From NCBI RefSeq assembly GCF_022548875.1, contig NZ_JAKZEW010000006.1, positions 43,108 through 107,107 of the forward strand: 64,000 nucleotides of DNA. Direction: 5' to 3'. Made by a program: the position numbers and the translations under genes. Positions 18,111 to 25,969 of the stretch are shown in pieces. Source of the stretch: Glycomyces sp. L485. Its GTDB lineage: Bacteria; Actinomycetota; Actinomycetes; Mycobacteriales; Micromonosporaceae. Each line of letters opens with the position of its first letter. The first letter of the stretch is position 1. The notes below the pieces were generated by a model. The model worked only from the letters and a program-made list of their open reading frames with translations. It was not told the DNA's origin and searched no databases.

Positions 18111-18502
18111 TTCCCGGCTCCATTCTTCGGCGAGGCCTGCTGGCCGTGAGCTGCAGCCGCCTCTGCCACCGCAATCTGGTCCTCTAGGTTGAACACCTCT
18201 GTGAGCACGTTGAACGACTCGTCGTCGGCGGCTCCGTCGGTTCCTTCGAAGAAGGGGGCCATCTCGGCTTGCCAGCGGGCGTTGACGTCGCGCTCGGCCA
18301 TGGCCTCGCGGGCGGCGTCGAAGTCCTCGGTCTCGAGATAGCCGACGAGGAGTCCGTCGTCGGACAAGAACAGCGAGTAGTTGCCCCAGCCGGTCTCGGC
18401 CAGTGCCCGGAGCATGTCGGGCCACACGGCCGCATGCCGCTCGCGGTATTCCGCGAGGCGCTCGCGGCGCACTTTTAGGGTGAAACACACTCGTCGCGTC
18501 AC
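18107..18502 (-). CDS. rhaM: L-rhamnose mutarotase
   Basis: The protein has 131 residues. It interconverts the alpha and beta anomers of L-rhamnose before isomerisation. The family signature is at the start: VCFTLKVRRERLAEYRERHA, with Tyr19 and His23 in the positions of the known active-site pair, then VWPDMLRALAETGWGNYSLF. The C-terminus (about 105-131) is longer than in the roughly 104-residue enterobacterial enzyme and Ala/Gln-rich. The GTG at 18502 follows AAGGAGG. It is the first gene of the rhamnose operon, and its stop overlaps the rhaI start. Confidence 0.95.
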   Translation of the reverse strand: MTRRVCFTLKVRRERLAEYRERHAAVWPDMLRALAETGWGNYSLFLSDDGLLVGYLETEDFDAAREAMAERDVNARWQAEMAPFFEGTDGAADDESFNVLTEVFNLEDQIAVAEAAAAHGQQASPKNGAGK

Positions 18503-18531
18503 AGGGGTGCCTCCTTGAGGTCGTGGTCACG

Positions 18532-18563
18532 ATTATTACATCGGAATGATTGAATCGTTTCAC
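18532..18563 (-). promoter_or_regulatory. rhamnose operon promoter with LacI-type operator
   Basis: Minus strand: a -10-like TAATAAT (18538-18532) lies about 30 nt before rhaM. Its -35 side is covered by 18550-18563, which reads TTGAATCGTTTCAC on the plus strand and resembles the TTGAAACGTTTCAA operators used by LacI proteins. A second, better copy lies at 18669-18688. Confidence 0.6.
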
Positions 18564-18668
18564 GTGGGGGTCCCGTTAACATAGAACGCACTGGCCAGCG
18601 CTGTCAAGGTTCGTCCGGAGACATTTCTGTGACCGGGTCGCGATATGCTTCGCCGTGCTCTCGGCCTG

Positions 18669-18688
18669 GCGTTGAGTCGTTTCAACGC
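18669..18688. promoter_or_regulatory. second LacI-type operator, upstream of rhaR
   Basis: GCGTTGA-gtcgtt-TCAACGC is a perfect 7-bp inverted repeat whose core TTGAGTCGTTTCAA matches the site at 18550 in 12 of 14 positions. It lies between the rhaM promoter and the regulator gene, so it could serve both directions, with looping between the two sites about 120 nt apart. Confidence 0.6.
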
Positions 18689-18790
18689 CTCCGGCCCCAT
18701 CCGCCGGCAGGACCCCGGTTGCCGCAGAGCGCAGGCCTGGCGCAGCTTGCAAGCCATGAATCGGCGCTGCTTAGACTCAATGAGGTGACG

Positions 18791-19798
18791 ATGACCACTA
18801 GCAGCATGAAAGACGTCGCGAGGACGGCGGGCGTATCGGTCGGCACGGTCTCGAACGTGCTCAACCGGCCCGAGGCGGTCGCGGAGGAGACCAAGCGCCG
18901 GGTCCTGGCGGCGATCGCCAAGCTCGGATACGTCCGCAACGACTCGGCCCGGCAGTTGCGCGCCGGGCGCAGCCGCAGCGTCGCGATCGTGGTCCTCGAC
19001 GTGGCCAACCCGTTCTTCACCGACGTGGTGCGCGGCGCCGAGCCGCTGGTCGACTCGGCCGGCGGCGTGGTCACCGTCTGCGACTCCGGCGAGGACGTGC
19101 GCCGCGAGCAGCGCCAGCTGGAGATCCTGGAGGAGCAGCGGGTCCTGGGCCTGCTCATCACGCCGGTCGACGACTCCTCGGCCGAGCGGCTGGAGCGGCT
19201 GACCGCCCATGACATCCCGGTGGTCCTGGTCGACCGCGGCGCCGGGCTCCACCCCCACTGCTCGGTAGCCGTCGACGACGTCCACGGCGGCCGGCTGGCC
19301 GCGAGGCATCTGGTGGACCGGGGGCACCACTCGATCGCGTTCATCGGCGGTCCGATGTCGATCCCGCAGGTCCGCGACCGCCTGGCCGGGTGCCGCGAGG
19401 TGAGCGAGGAGGCCGGGGTCGGCCTGGAGACGTTCACTTCGGTGAGCCTGAACGTGGCCGGCGGCCGGGAGGCGATCGAGCAGATGCTGCGGCTGCCCCA
19501 GGTGCCCACGGCGGTCTTCTGCGCCAACGACCTGGTCGCGCTCGGGGCGCTCCAAGGCCTGACGATGCACGGGGTGAAGGTGCCCGAGGAGTGCGCGATC
19601 GTCGGCTACGACGACATCGACTTCGCCGCCGCCGCGGCGGTCCCGCTGTCCTCGATCCGCCAGCCGCGGGCCCAGCTGGGGCGCACCGCGGCGCAGCTGC
19701 TGTTCGACGAGATCGCCGAGGGCAAAGGCCACACACACCGCAACGTGGTGTTCCAGCCCGAGCTGGTGGCTCGAGCGTCGACGGCCGTGGAGATGTAG
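18791..19798 (+). CDS. LacI-family regulator of rhamnose genes
   Basis: The protein has 335 residues. The N-terminal helix-turn-helix and hinge (MKDVARTAGVSVGTVSNVLN to ARQLRAGRSRSVAIVV) are followed by a periplasmic-binding-like sugar domain ending at ELVARASTAVEM. It is divergent from the rhamnose operon, with two matching operators in between, so repression relieved by a rhamnose pathway sugar is the simplest reading. The ATG at 18791 has GAGGTG before it. A GTG two codons earlier (18785) lies exactly 7 nt after a TAGACT box, so leaderless initiation there is also likely. Confidence 0.9.
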   Translation: MTTSSMKDVARTAGVSVGTVSNVLNRPEAVAEETKRRVLAAIAKLGYVRNDSARQLRAGRSRSVAIVVLDVANPFFTDVVRGAEPLVDSAGGVVTVCDSGEDVRREQRQLEILEEQRVLGLLITPVDDSSAERLERLTAHDIPVVLVDRGAGLHPHCSVAVDDVHGGRLAARHLVDRGHHSIAFIGGPMSIPQVRDRLAGCREVSEEAGVGLETFTSVSLNVAGGREAIEQMLRLPQVPTAVFCANDLVALGALQGLTMHGVKVPEECAIVGYDDIDFAAAAAVPLSSIRQPRAQLGRTAAQLLFDEIAEGKGHTHRNVVFQPELVARASTAVEM

Positions 19799-19877
19799 GA
19801 TTGCGCCGTTGGTTTACCGATAAAGCAATCGGTGGGCCCCTGCACTCGCGACGTTTTCGACCCCCTGAGAGGCACCC

Positions 19878-21389
19878 ATGGCCGAACACCTTCACGCACG
19901 CATCGAATTCGACCCCCGCTTCACCGTCGCCGAGGTGCCCGACCGGCTCTTCGGCTCCTTCGTCGAGCACCTGGGCCGCTGCGTCTACACCGGCATCTAC
20001 GAGCCCGGCCACCCCACCGCGAACGCCGACGGCCTGCGCGGCGACGTCCTCGACCTCGTCGCCGAGCTGGGCCCGACGATGATCCGCTACCCCGGCGGCA
20101 ACTTCGTCTCCGGCTACCGCTGGGAAGACGGCGTCGGCCCCAAGGAGGACCGGCCCCGCCGCCTCGACCTCGCCTGGGGCACCACCGAGACCAACCAGTT
20201 CGGCCTCGGCGAGTTCATGAAGTTCTGCCGAGCCGTCGGAGTCGAGCCGAACATGGCCGTCAACCTCGGCACCCGCGGCGTCCAGGAGGCCCTCGACCTG
20301 CTCGAGTACGCCAACCACCCCGGTGGCACCTACTGGTCGGACCTGCGCCGCTCCCACGGCGACGAGGACCCCTACGGGATCAAGCTGTGGTGCCTGGGCA
20401 ACGAGATGGACGGCCCCTGGCAGATCGGCCAGCGCACCGCCGCCGAGTACGGCAGAATCGCCGACCAGACCGCCCGAGCGATGCGCATGATCGATCCCGG
20501 CCTCGACCTGGTCGCCTGCGGCTCCTCCAGCCGAGGCATGCCGACCTTCGGCGAATGGGAGGCCGAGGTGCTGGCCAACTCGTACAAGTCGGTCGACTAC
20601 ATCTCGGCGCACGCCTACTACCACCCCGGCGACGGCGACATCCCCAGCTTCATGGCCAGCGCCCAGGACATGGAGCTGTTCATCTCCGGCGTCATCGCCA
20701 CCGCCGACGCCGTCGGAGCGAAGCTCAAGACCGACAAGAAGATCGACATCTCCTTCGACGAGTGGAACGTCTGGTACCAGGAGGAATGGGAGGCGTCCGC
20801 GCACGCCGAGTGGGTCGAGGCGCCGCGCCAGCTGGAGGACCACTACTCGGCGATGGACGCGGTGGTGTTCGGGTCCCTGCTGATCACGCTGCTGCGCCGC
20901 TGCGACCGGGTGACCGCGGCGTGCCTGGCGCAGCTGGTCAACGTGATCGGGCCGATCATGACCGAGCCGGGCGGCCCGGCCTGGCGCCAGACCACGTTCT
21001 TCCCGTTCGCCGAGGCAAGCAGTTTCGGCCGCGGCCAGGTCCTGCACGTCAACGCCGACTCGCCGAGGTTCGACACCACGAAGTACGGGGAGGTCGACGC
21101 CCTGCACTCGGTGGCGGTGGCGAACGCCGACGGCTCGGTGACGGTGTTCGCGGTCAACCGGGACCTCGAATCACCGCTGTCGCTCGAGGTCGACACGGCA
21201 GCGCTCGGCGGCCACGGCGAGGTCACCTGCTCGACGCTGTCGGACTCGGACCCGAACGCGAAGAACACCCTGGACGATCCCGAGCGGGTCACGCCGGTGG
21301 AGAACAAGAGCGTGGCCCTCGCCGAAGGCAAGGTCACCGTGGAACTGCCGGCGATGAGCTGGAACACGATCCGCATCCGCCCCCGGTAG
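19878..21389 (+). CDS. abfA: alpha-L-arabinofuranosidase, GH51
   Basis: A 503-residue retaining glycosidase that releases arabinofuranose from arabinan or arabinoxylan side chains. TIM-barrel motifs are MIRYPGGNFVSGYRWEDGVG, the acid/base Glu176 in WCLGNEMDGPWQ and the nucleophile Glu295 in ISFDEWNVWYQ, followed by the beta-sandwich C-terminus. There is no signal peptide, so it is probably intracellular and acts on imported oligosaccharides. It lies 79 nt after the LacI gene; a small inverted repeat ACCGAT-AAAGCA-ATCGGT (19816-19833) lies between. The start ATG follows a GAGAGGCACCC stretch. Confidence 0.95.
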   Translation: MAEHLHARIEFDPRFTVAEVPDRLFGSFVEHLGRCVYTGIYEPGHPTANADGLRGDVLDLVAELGPTMIRYPGGNFVSGYRWEDGVGPKEDRPRRLDLAWGTTETNQFGLGEFMKFCRAVGVEPNMAVNLGTRGVQEALDLLEYANHPGGTYWSDLRRSHGDEDPYGIKLWCLGNEMDGPWQIGQRTAAEYGRIADQTARAMRMIDPGLDLVACGSSSRGMPTFGEWEAEVLANSYKSVDYISAHAYYHPGDGDIPSFMASAQDMELFISGVIATADAVGAKLKTDKKIDISFDEWNVWYQEEWEASAHAEWVEAPRQLEDHYSAMDAVVFGSLLITLLRRCDRVTAACLAQLVNVIGPIMTEPGGPAWRQTTFFPFAEASSFGRGQVLHVNADSPRFDTTKYGEVDALHSVAVANADGSVTVFAVNRDLESPLSLEVDTAALGGHGEVTCSTLSDSDPNAKNTLDDPERVTPVENKSVALAEGKVTVELPAMSWNTIRIRPR

Positions 21390-21403
21390 GACGAAACGCA
21401 GTG

Positions 21404-21432
21404 CGGGCCCGGACGCGTCTCGTCCGGGCCCG
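21404..21432. terminator. bidirectional terminator hairpin
   Basis: CGGGCCCGGACG and CGTCCGGGCCCG form a perfect 12-bp stem with a 5-nt loop, between the convergent genes ending at 21389 (+) and 21439 (-). No strong U-tract is present, as is usual in actinobacteria. Confidence 0.8.
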
Positions 21433-21438
21433 TCACCG

Positions 21439-22188
21439 TCAGTCGGCGAACTGCCCGATCAAGTCGTGGAAGGCGTCGGCCTTCGCCCGGTCACCTTCGA
21501 CCAGGGCGTCTGCGGGCAGGCGCCGCCACAGCCACATGAGGACCTCGCCCGGCGTTCCCGACACGGCGGCCTGCGCGTCCTCGGCGACGCCGTCGACCAG
21601 ATCGATCCCGTCCGCAGTGACACGGACGGTCCAGGCGCGCTCGCCGGCGTCGATCGCGACGACGAGCCCCGCGTTCGCGGCCAGCGACTCGGCGACCCAC
21701 TGCCGGTTGGCCCTGCTCCCCCAGGCGAGCATGACCGTGAGGAACTCGTCGACGGCGTCGAGGCCGAAATCGTCCTCGACCGGCCCGATCGCCCGCCCGG
21801 CGGCCAATTCGGCGTCGGCACGGTGGACGACCGTCTCGCAAGCCATCCTCCGGATCCAGAATCCCACAGTCTGATCGGGCCCGTACCAGGTGTAGGCCAG
21901 GCTGTCGGGGCCCCGGCCGTCGAACTCGGTGAGCAGCTCGGCCAAGGCCGCCTCGAACCGCTCAGTGGGGCTTCCCTTGCGCACCAGCACATCGGCGTCA
22001 CCGGGCTCGCGCAGCAGCCGCACGCACTGGAGCTTGTCGTCGTAGACCTCGGTGACATGGTCGAGCAGATCAGCGACAGTCCAATCAGGGCAGGTGGGGA
22101 CTCGGGCGGCGGGGCCGGCGACGGCGACGGCGCGCTTGAGGAGGTCGGCCTCGTCGATGAGATGGGCCCGGAGGGTGGATGATTCCAT
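21439..22188 (-). CDS. maleylpyruvate isomerase-family (mycothiol-dependent/DinB-like) protein
   Basis: The protein has 249 residues. The N-terminal DinB-type helical bundle has the actinobacterial signature VPTCPDWTVADLLDHVTEVY and, later, WIRRMACETVVHRADAELA, which supplies the metal-binding histidines of the mycothiol-dependent maleylpyruvate isomerase family; a small C-terminal domain follows (about 170-249). The specific substrate is unknown. The ATG at 22188 follows GGAAGGATC. It is convergent with the GH51 gene across a terminator. Confidence 0.85.
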   Translation of the reverse strand: MESSTLRAHLIDEADLLKRAVAVAGPAARVPTCPDWTVADLLDHVTEVYDDKLQCVRLLREPGDADVLVRKGSPTERFEAALAELLTEFDGRGPDSLAYTWYGPDQTVGFWIRRMACETVVHRADAELAAGRAIGPVEDDFGLDAVDEFLTVMLAWGSRANRQWVAESLAANAGLVVAIDAGERAWTVRVTADGIDLVDGVAEDAQAAVSGTPGEVLMWLWRRLPADALVEGDRAKADAFHDLIGQFAD

Positions 22189-22227
22189 GCTGCGATCCTT
22201 CCACACGCGCGCAAACGGCTTCGCCGA

Positions 22228-23070
22228 TCAGCAGCACTGCCAAGTGAACACGGCCCGATCGAACCGCCCGGCCGCCAGATCGGGCTCCTGTATGAGCCAG
22301 TACAGGGTGCCGACGTCGCCCCACATCATGCCGGAGGCCTCATCCGAGTCGATCTGGGCGAGCAGGAGCCACCGGTCGGCATCGCGGTACTCGACCCGTC
22401 CCGACCCGCCGGGGACCTCGGCCGCGACGGCCTCGTACTCGACCGGCCGCTGCACCGACGAGGGATAGCCGCCGACCTGGTGGCAGACGCTGACCGACAG
22501 CTCGTCGTAGACCGCCTCGGTGAACGCGGCGGCGTCGAGAGGATGGCCCGCGCCGCGGGCGGCACGGTCGCCGAAGACCGCGGCGATGCGTGCACCGCCG
22601 GGCTCGGGTGCAGTGGTCACCGACCCGGCGCGCAGAAGCTGACGCTGGTACGGCTTGAGAGGCGCCGGGGCCTGGCGGCATTCGACTTCGACGTCGGCCG
22701 GGACGTACAGGACGCGGGCGCCGCCTCGGGTGCCGGGTTCGAAGGCGCCGACCGTCTCCTCACCGTCGTCGACCTGACCGTCGAAGTAGAAGAACAGCAG
22801 CCGCCCGTCCTCGGGCAGTGGGAAGCCTTCGATCGCGATCTGCGCGCATTCGAAAGCGGCGATGAACGTCAGCGGGCCGTGGCCGTCCCACTGGGGCCAG
22901 GCTTGTCCGATGGGCAGCTCGGGCTCGCCGCCGAGCCGGGCCGCGACAGGGTCGCTCCCGGCGGCCCAGTCGAACTGGACCGCGGGCTTGAGCAGGCCCT
23001 TCCACCTCGCGGCCACCTCGGGCGGCAGGTGCTGGTCGGCCAGCGCGGAGAGCTCCTGAGTATCCGTCAT
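22228..23070 (-). CDS. DUF1963 (YwqG-like) protein
   Basis: The protein has about 280 residues and matches the DUF1963 pattern: a LGGEPELPIGQAWPQWDG block, PLTFIAAFECAQI, LLFFYFDG, then CHQVGGYPSSVQ and WLLLAQIDSDE with GDVGTLYWLI near the end. The function of the family is not established. The ATG at 23070 sits 7 nt after a TACGGT -10-like box on the minus strand, suggesting leaderless translation; a GTG one codon earlier is the alternative. It is divergent from the EamA gene. Confidence 0.85.
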   Translation of the reverse strand: MTDTQELSALADQHLPPEVAARWKGLLKPAVQFDWAAGSDPVAARLGGEPELPIGQAWPQWDGHGPLTFIAAFECAQIAIEGFPLPEDGRLLFFYFDGQVDDGEETVGAFEPGTRGGARVLYVPADVEVECRQAPAPLKPYQRQLLRAGSVTTAPEPGGARIAAVFGDRAARGAGHPLDAAAFTEAVYDELSVSVCHQVGGYPSSVQRPVEYEAVAAEVPGGSGRVEYRDADRWLLLAQIDSDEASGMMWGDVGTLYWLIQEPDLAAGRFDRAVFTWQCC

Positions 23071-23211
23071 CACCGCACCGTAGCGCAGCGCTGCGACACC
23101 GGTGCGCCGTCACCGCCCCTGCCTCGCAAGGCGGGACCGTCATGTCGCGTCCCGCGCACAAGATCCGGCGGCGGGTGGGCCGATCGGCCCACCCGGCCCC
23201 GCCGCCGCGCC

Positions 23212-23217
23212 TATGGT
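23212..23217 (+). promoter_or_regulatory. -10 box for a leaderless EamA transcript
   Basis: TATGGT fits the actinobacterial TANNNT -10, and counting to +1 lands on the A of the ATG at 23224. Two other genes here (msrB at 45712 and the ABC ATPase at 56645) have the same geometry. Confidence 0.5.
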
Positions 23218-23223
23218 GTGGCG

Positions 23224-24108
23224 ATGCGGCAAGTCGGCGACCGAACGACACTCCTTCTGTTCCTCGCGGTGTCCGTGTTCGCCGGAGGCAACGCGGTCGG
23301 CATCAGGTTCAGCAATCGCGAACTCGACCCGCTGTGGGGCGCGTCCCTGCGGTTCGGCGCCGCCGCGGTCCTCATGCTCGCGATCATGGCCTCACTGCGG
23401 CGGCAGATGCCGCACGGCCGGGCGCTGGCGGGCGCGGCGCTGTTCGGGCTGCTGAACTTCGGGGTGACGTTCGCGCTCGCGTACTACGCGCTCGTCCACC
23501 TCCACGCCGGTCTGGGGCAGACGATCCTCTCTCTGGTGCCGTTGGCGGCGCTGCTGCTGTCCGTCGCTCAACACCAGGAGCGCTTCCGGTGGGCGATGGC
23601 GGCCGGGGCCGCGTTCGCGGTCGCCGGTGTGGCGGTGGTGTCCCAGGCGCCGCTGCAGGAGTCGGTGCCGCTCGTGGCACTGCTGGCGATCCTCGGATCC
23701 GTGCTCGCGTTCGCGCAGGCGGCCGTGCTGGTGCGCCGGCTGCCGAAGGTGGACCCGGTGACGATGAACGCGGTGGGCATGACGGCGGCCGCGCTGGCGC
23801 TGTTCACGGCCTCGTTCGCGGTCGGCGACCGATGGGAGGCGCCGCATCTGGCCGCGACGTGGTGGGCGCTGGCCTATCTCGTCGTGGCCGGGTCGGTCCT
23901 CACGTTCATCTGCTATCTGGTGCTGATCCGCCGTTGGGGCGCCTCGCGCGCCGCCTATGTGTTCGTGGTGATCCCGGTGGTGACGATCATGCTGTCGGCC
24001 TGGCTGGACGGCGAGCCGCTGACCTGGTCGCTGCTGCTGGGTGCCCCCCTGATCCTCGTCGGGGTCTATCTGGGGGCGCTCCGGCCGGTCCCGGTCACCG
24101 ATCCTTGA
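23224..24108 (+). CDS. EamA/DMT-family transporter
   Basis: A 294-residue inner-membrane protein with ten predicted helices arranged as two EamA repeats (for example GGNAVGIRFSNRELDPLWGA early and LSAWLDGEPLTWSLLLGAPL in the second repeat). Members export amino acids, purines or other small metabolites; the substrate is not predictable. The ATG at 23224 is placed by the leaderless -10 box; an in-frame GTG at 23218 is possible. Its last 14 nt overlap the remnant LuxR reading frame on the other strand. Confidence 0.9.
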   Translation: MRQVGDRTTLLLFLAVSVFAGGNAVGIRFSNRELDPLWGASLRFGAAAVLMLAIMASLRRQMPHGRALAGAALFGLLNFGVTFALAYYALVHLHAGLGQTILSLVPLAALLLSVAQHQERFRWAMAAGAAFAVAGVAVVSQAPLQESVPLVALLAILGSVLAFAQAAVLVRRLPKVDPVTMNAVGMTAAALALFTASFAVGDRWEAPHLAATWWALAYLVVAGSVLTFICYLVLIRRWGASRAAYVFVVIPVVTIMLSAWLDGEPLTWSLLLGAPLILVGVYLGALRPVPVTDP

Positions 24109-24186
24109 GTCCCGCCTCGTAGGCGATGAGCCTCGCCTGCACGCGGTTCTCGGTGCCGAGCGCGGTGAACAGCGCTCGGCACCGCC
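24095..24186 (-). pseudogene. 3' remnant of a LuxR-family response regulator
   Basis: The minus strand encodes RALFTALGTENRVQARLIAYEAGLK and a stop. This aligns with the end of a NarL/LuxR helix-turn-helix (compare [23 protein letters not shown] in the intact regulator at 59605). Upstream, the frame shows no helix-turn-helix or receiver domain; it continues into unrelated Pro/Gly-rich translation. So only about 30 codons survive. The stretch 24187-24281 up to the allophanate hydrolase stop shows nothing recognisable. Confidence 0.7.
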
Positions 24187-24281
24187 CTAGGAGTCGGACG
24201 AGCGGGCCTGGCCGTAGGCGCGCTGCTCCACATCGGTGCCGGGGCCGGTCGTCTGCGCCGACTGCTGCGGTGAGGTCCCTG

Positions 24282-25946
24282 TCAACCCCGATGCGCGCGC
24301 CAGCCGCCGGCGGCGGTGATGTCGGCGCCCGACGGTTCGCTCGCGACGAAGCCGGTGGCCCAGGTGCCGTCGGACAGTTCGACCTTCCCCAGGCTCATCG
24401 GAGCGGGCAGGTCTGTCAGGAAGCGGCCCAGAGCGGTCGGGCTGAGCAGCCAGCGCTCGCCGGGCAGGCTCGCGCCGTCCTCGGTGCGGACGACGAGCGG
24501 CTTTGGCGGTGCGGTGTCCAACTCGTACATCCGGTATCGCGGCGCGGTGGTCACTTCCCCGGCGAGGCGGGCGCCGAGGTCGGTGAGCTGGCCGTTGAGC
24601 GGCATGCCGGACAGGTGGGCTCCGAACACGACGATCTCGGCCTCGGCCGGGGCGTACAGGGGCGCCTCGGTGCCGTCGATGCGGGCGGCGAGGTCGATCG
24701 CGACCTGGTCGTCGAAGGCCGGGACGATGACGCTGACGCCGAAGCCCTTCGTGCCGGCACTGCCGGCGGGGACGGCGACGGCGGCCAAGTCGAGCAGGTT
24801 GACGAAGTTGGTGTAGGTGCCCATCTTGGCGTTGACGCCTATGGGGTCGGCCTGGACTTCGGCGATGCTCGGGTGCAGGGGCGCGGTGGGCAGGACGAGG
24901 GCGTCGAAGCCGTCGAGGAGCTCGCGGGCGCCGGATCGGGCGCTGCGGAGCATCTGCTGGTCGAGGGCGAGGTCGGCGCCGGAGAACTTCTTGGCGCCGG
25001 TGACGATCTCGGCGACGGTCGGATCGACCTGGTCGGGCCAGGCGTCGATGTACTCGCCGAAGGCGGCGAAGCGCTCGGCGACGAGGGCGCCTTCGTAGAG
25101 CAGCAGCGCGGCCTTGAGGAGGGGCTGGACGTCGATCTCGGCGACGGCGATGCCGGCGGCCTCGATACGCGCGACGGTGTCGGCCCACAGGGGACCGAAG
25201 TCGGGGTCGAGTGGTTCGAGGTCGGCTTCGCGGGGGATCGCGACGCGCGGCGCGGGCGGCGCGGCGAGCCTGACGTGGTCGGGCCAGTCGCGGGAGGCGG
25301 GGTCGGTGTGCGGGCCGGTCATGACCTCGGCCGCTGCGACCGCACCGGGGAGGTCGGGGGCGAAGACGGTGACGCAGTCGTAGGAGAAGCAGGCGGGGAC
25401 GACGCCGTCGACGGGCACGAGACCGAGGCTGGCCTTGATGCCGACGATGCCGTTGAGCGCGGCGGGGACCCGGCCGGATCCGGCGGTGTCGGTGCCGAGC
25501 GCGAAGTCGGCGATGCCGACCGCGACCGCGACGGCCGAGCCCGAGGAGGATCCGCCGGAGATGAGCGCCGGGTCGGCGGCGCTGCGGACGGCCCCGTAGG
25601 GGCTGCGGGTGCCGACCAGGCCGGTCGCGAACTGGTCGAGGTTGGTCTTGCCCAGGCAGATCGCGCCCGCTTCGCGGAGTCTGGCGACGGCTGCGGCGTC
25701 GGCGGCGGGCTCGTAGGCGTAGGACGGGCATCCCGCGGTGGTCGGCAGTCCGGCCACGTCGATGTTGTCCTTGACGGCGAAGACCGTCCCGGCGAGCGGC
25801 AGCCGCTCCCCTGCCGCCGCGGCGGCGTCGACGCGTGCGGCTTCGGCGAGGACGTCGGCCTTGTCGCGCAACGTGATCCATGCTTCGGGGCGGTCGGTCT
25901 CGGCGATGCGGGCGAAGGCGGCCTCGACACGTTCGATGGCGTTCAC
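24282..25946 (-). CDS. atzF: allophanate hydrolase
   Basis: A 554-residue amidase-signature enzyme that hydrolyses allophanate to ammonia and CO2, the second step of the urea amidolyase route. The Ser-Ser-Lys triad is visible: Lys59 in FAVKDNIDVAG, the cis-Ser in GGSSSGSAV (132-139) and the nucleophile Ser157 in GTDTAGSGRVPAA. The C-terminal domain (about 450-554) has the PLNGQLTDLGARL block typical of allophanate hydrolases. It starts 23 nt after the urea carboxylase stop and ends the urea operon. Confidence 0.95.
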   Translation of the reverse strand: MNAIERVEAAFARIAETDRPEAWITLRDKADVLAEAARVDAAAAAGERLPLAGTVFAVKDNIDVAGLPTTAGCPSYAYEPAADAAAVARLREAGAICLGKTNLDQFATGLVGTRSPYGAVRSAADPALISGGSSSGSAVAVAVGIADFALGTDTAGSGRVPAALNGIVGIKASLGLVPVDGVVPACFSYDCVTVFAPDLPGAVAAAEVMTGPHTDPASRDWPDHVRLAAPPAPRVAIPREADLEPLDPDFGPLWADTVARIEAAGIAVAEIDVQPLLKAALLLYEGALVAERFAAFGEYIDAWPDQVDPTVAEIVTGAKKFSGADLALDQQMLRSARSGARELLDGFDALVLPTAPLHPSIAEVQADPIGVNAKMGTYTNFVNLLDLAAVAVPAGSAGTKGFGVSVIVPAFDDQVAIDLAARIDGTEAPLYAPAEAEIVVFGAHLSGMPLNGQLTDLGARLAGEVTTAPRYRMYELDTAPPKPLVVRTEDGASLPGERWLLSPTALGRFLTDLPAPMSLGKVELSDGTWATGFVASEPSGADITAAGGWRAHRG

Positions 25947-25969
25947 TTGGGTCCCTGTCTCCAGTTCTT

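Noticed and set aside
16941..18563. A 540-residue reading of rhaI
   Set aside because: Its N-terminal 150 residues are the mutarotase gene read in another frame; rhaI starts at 18110.
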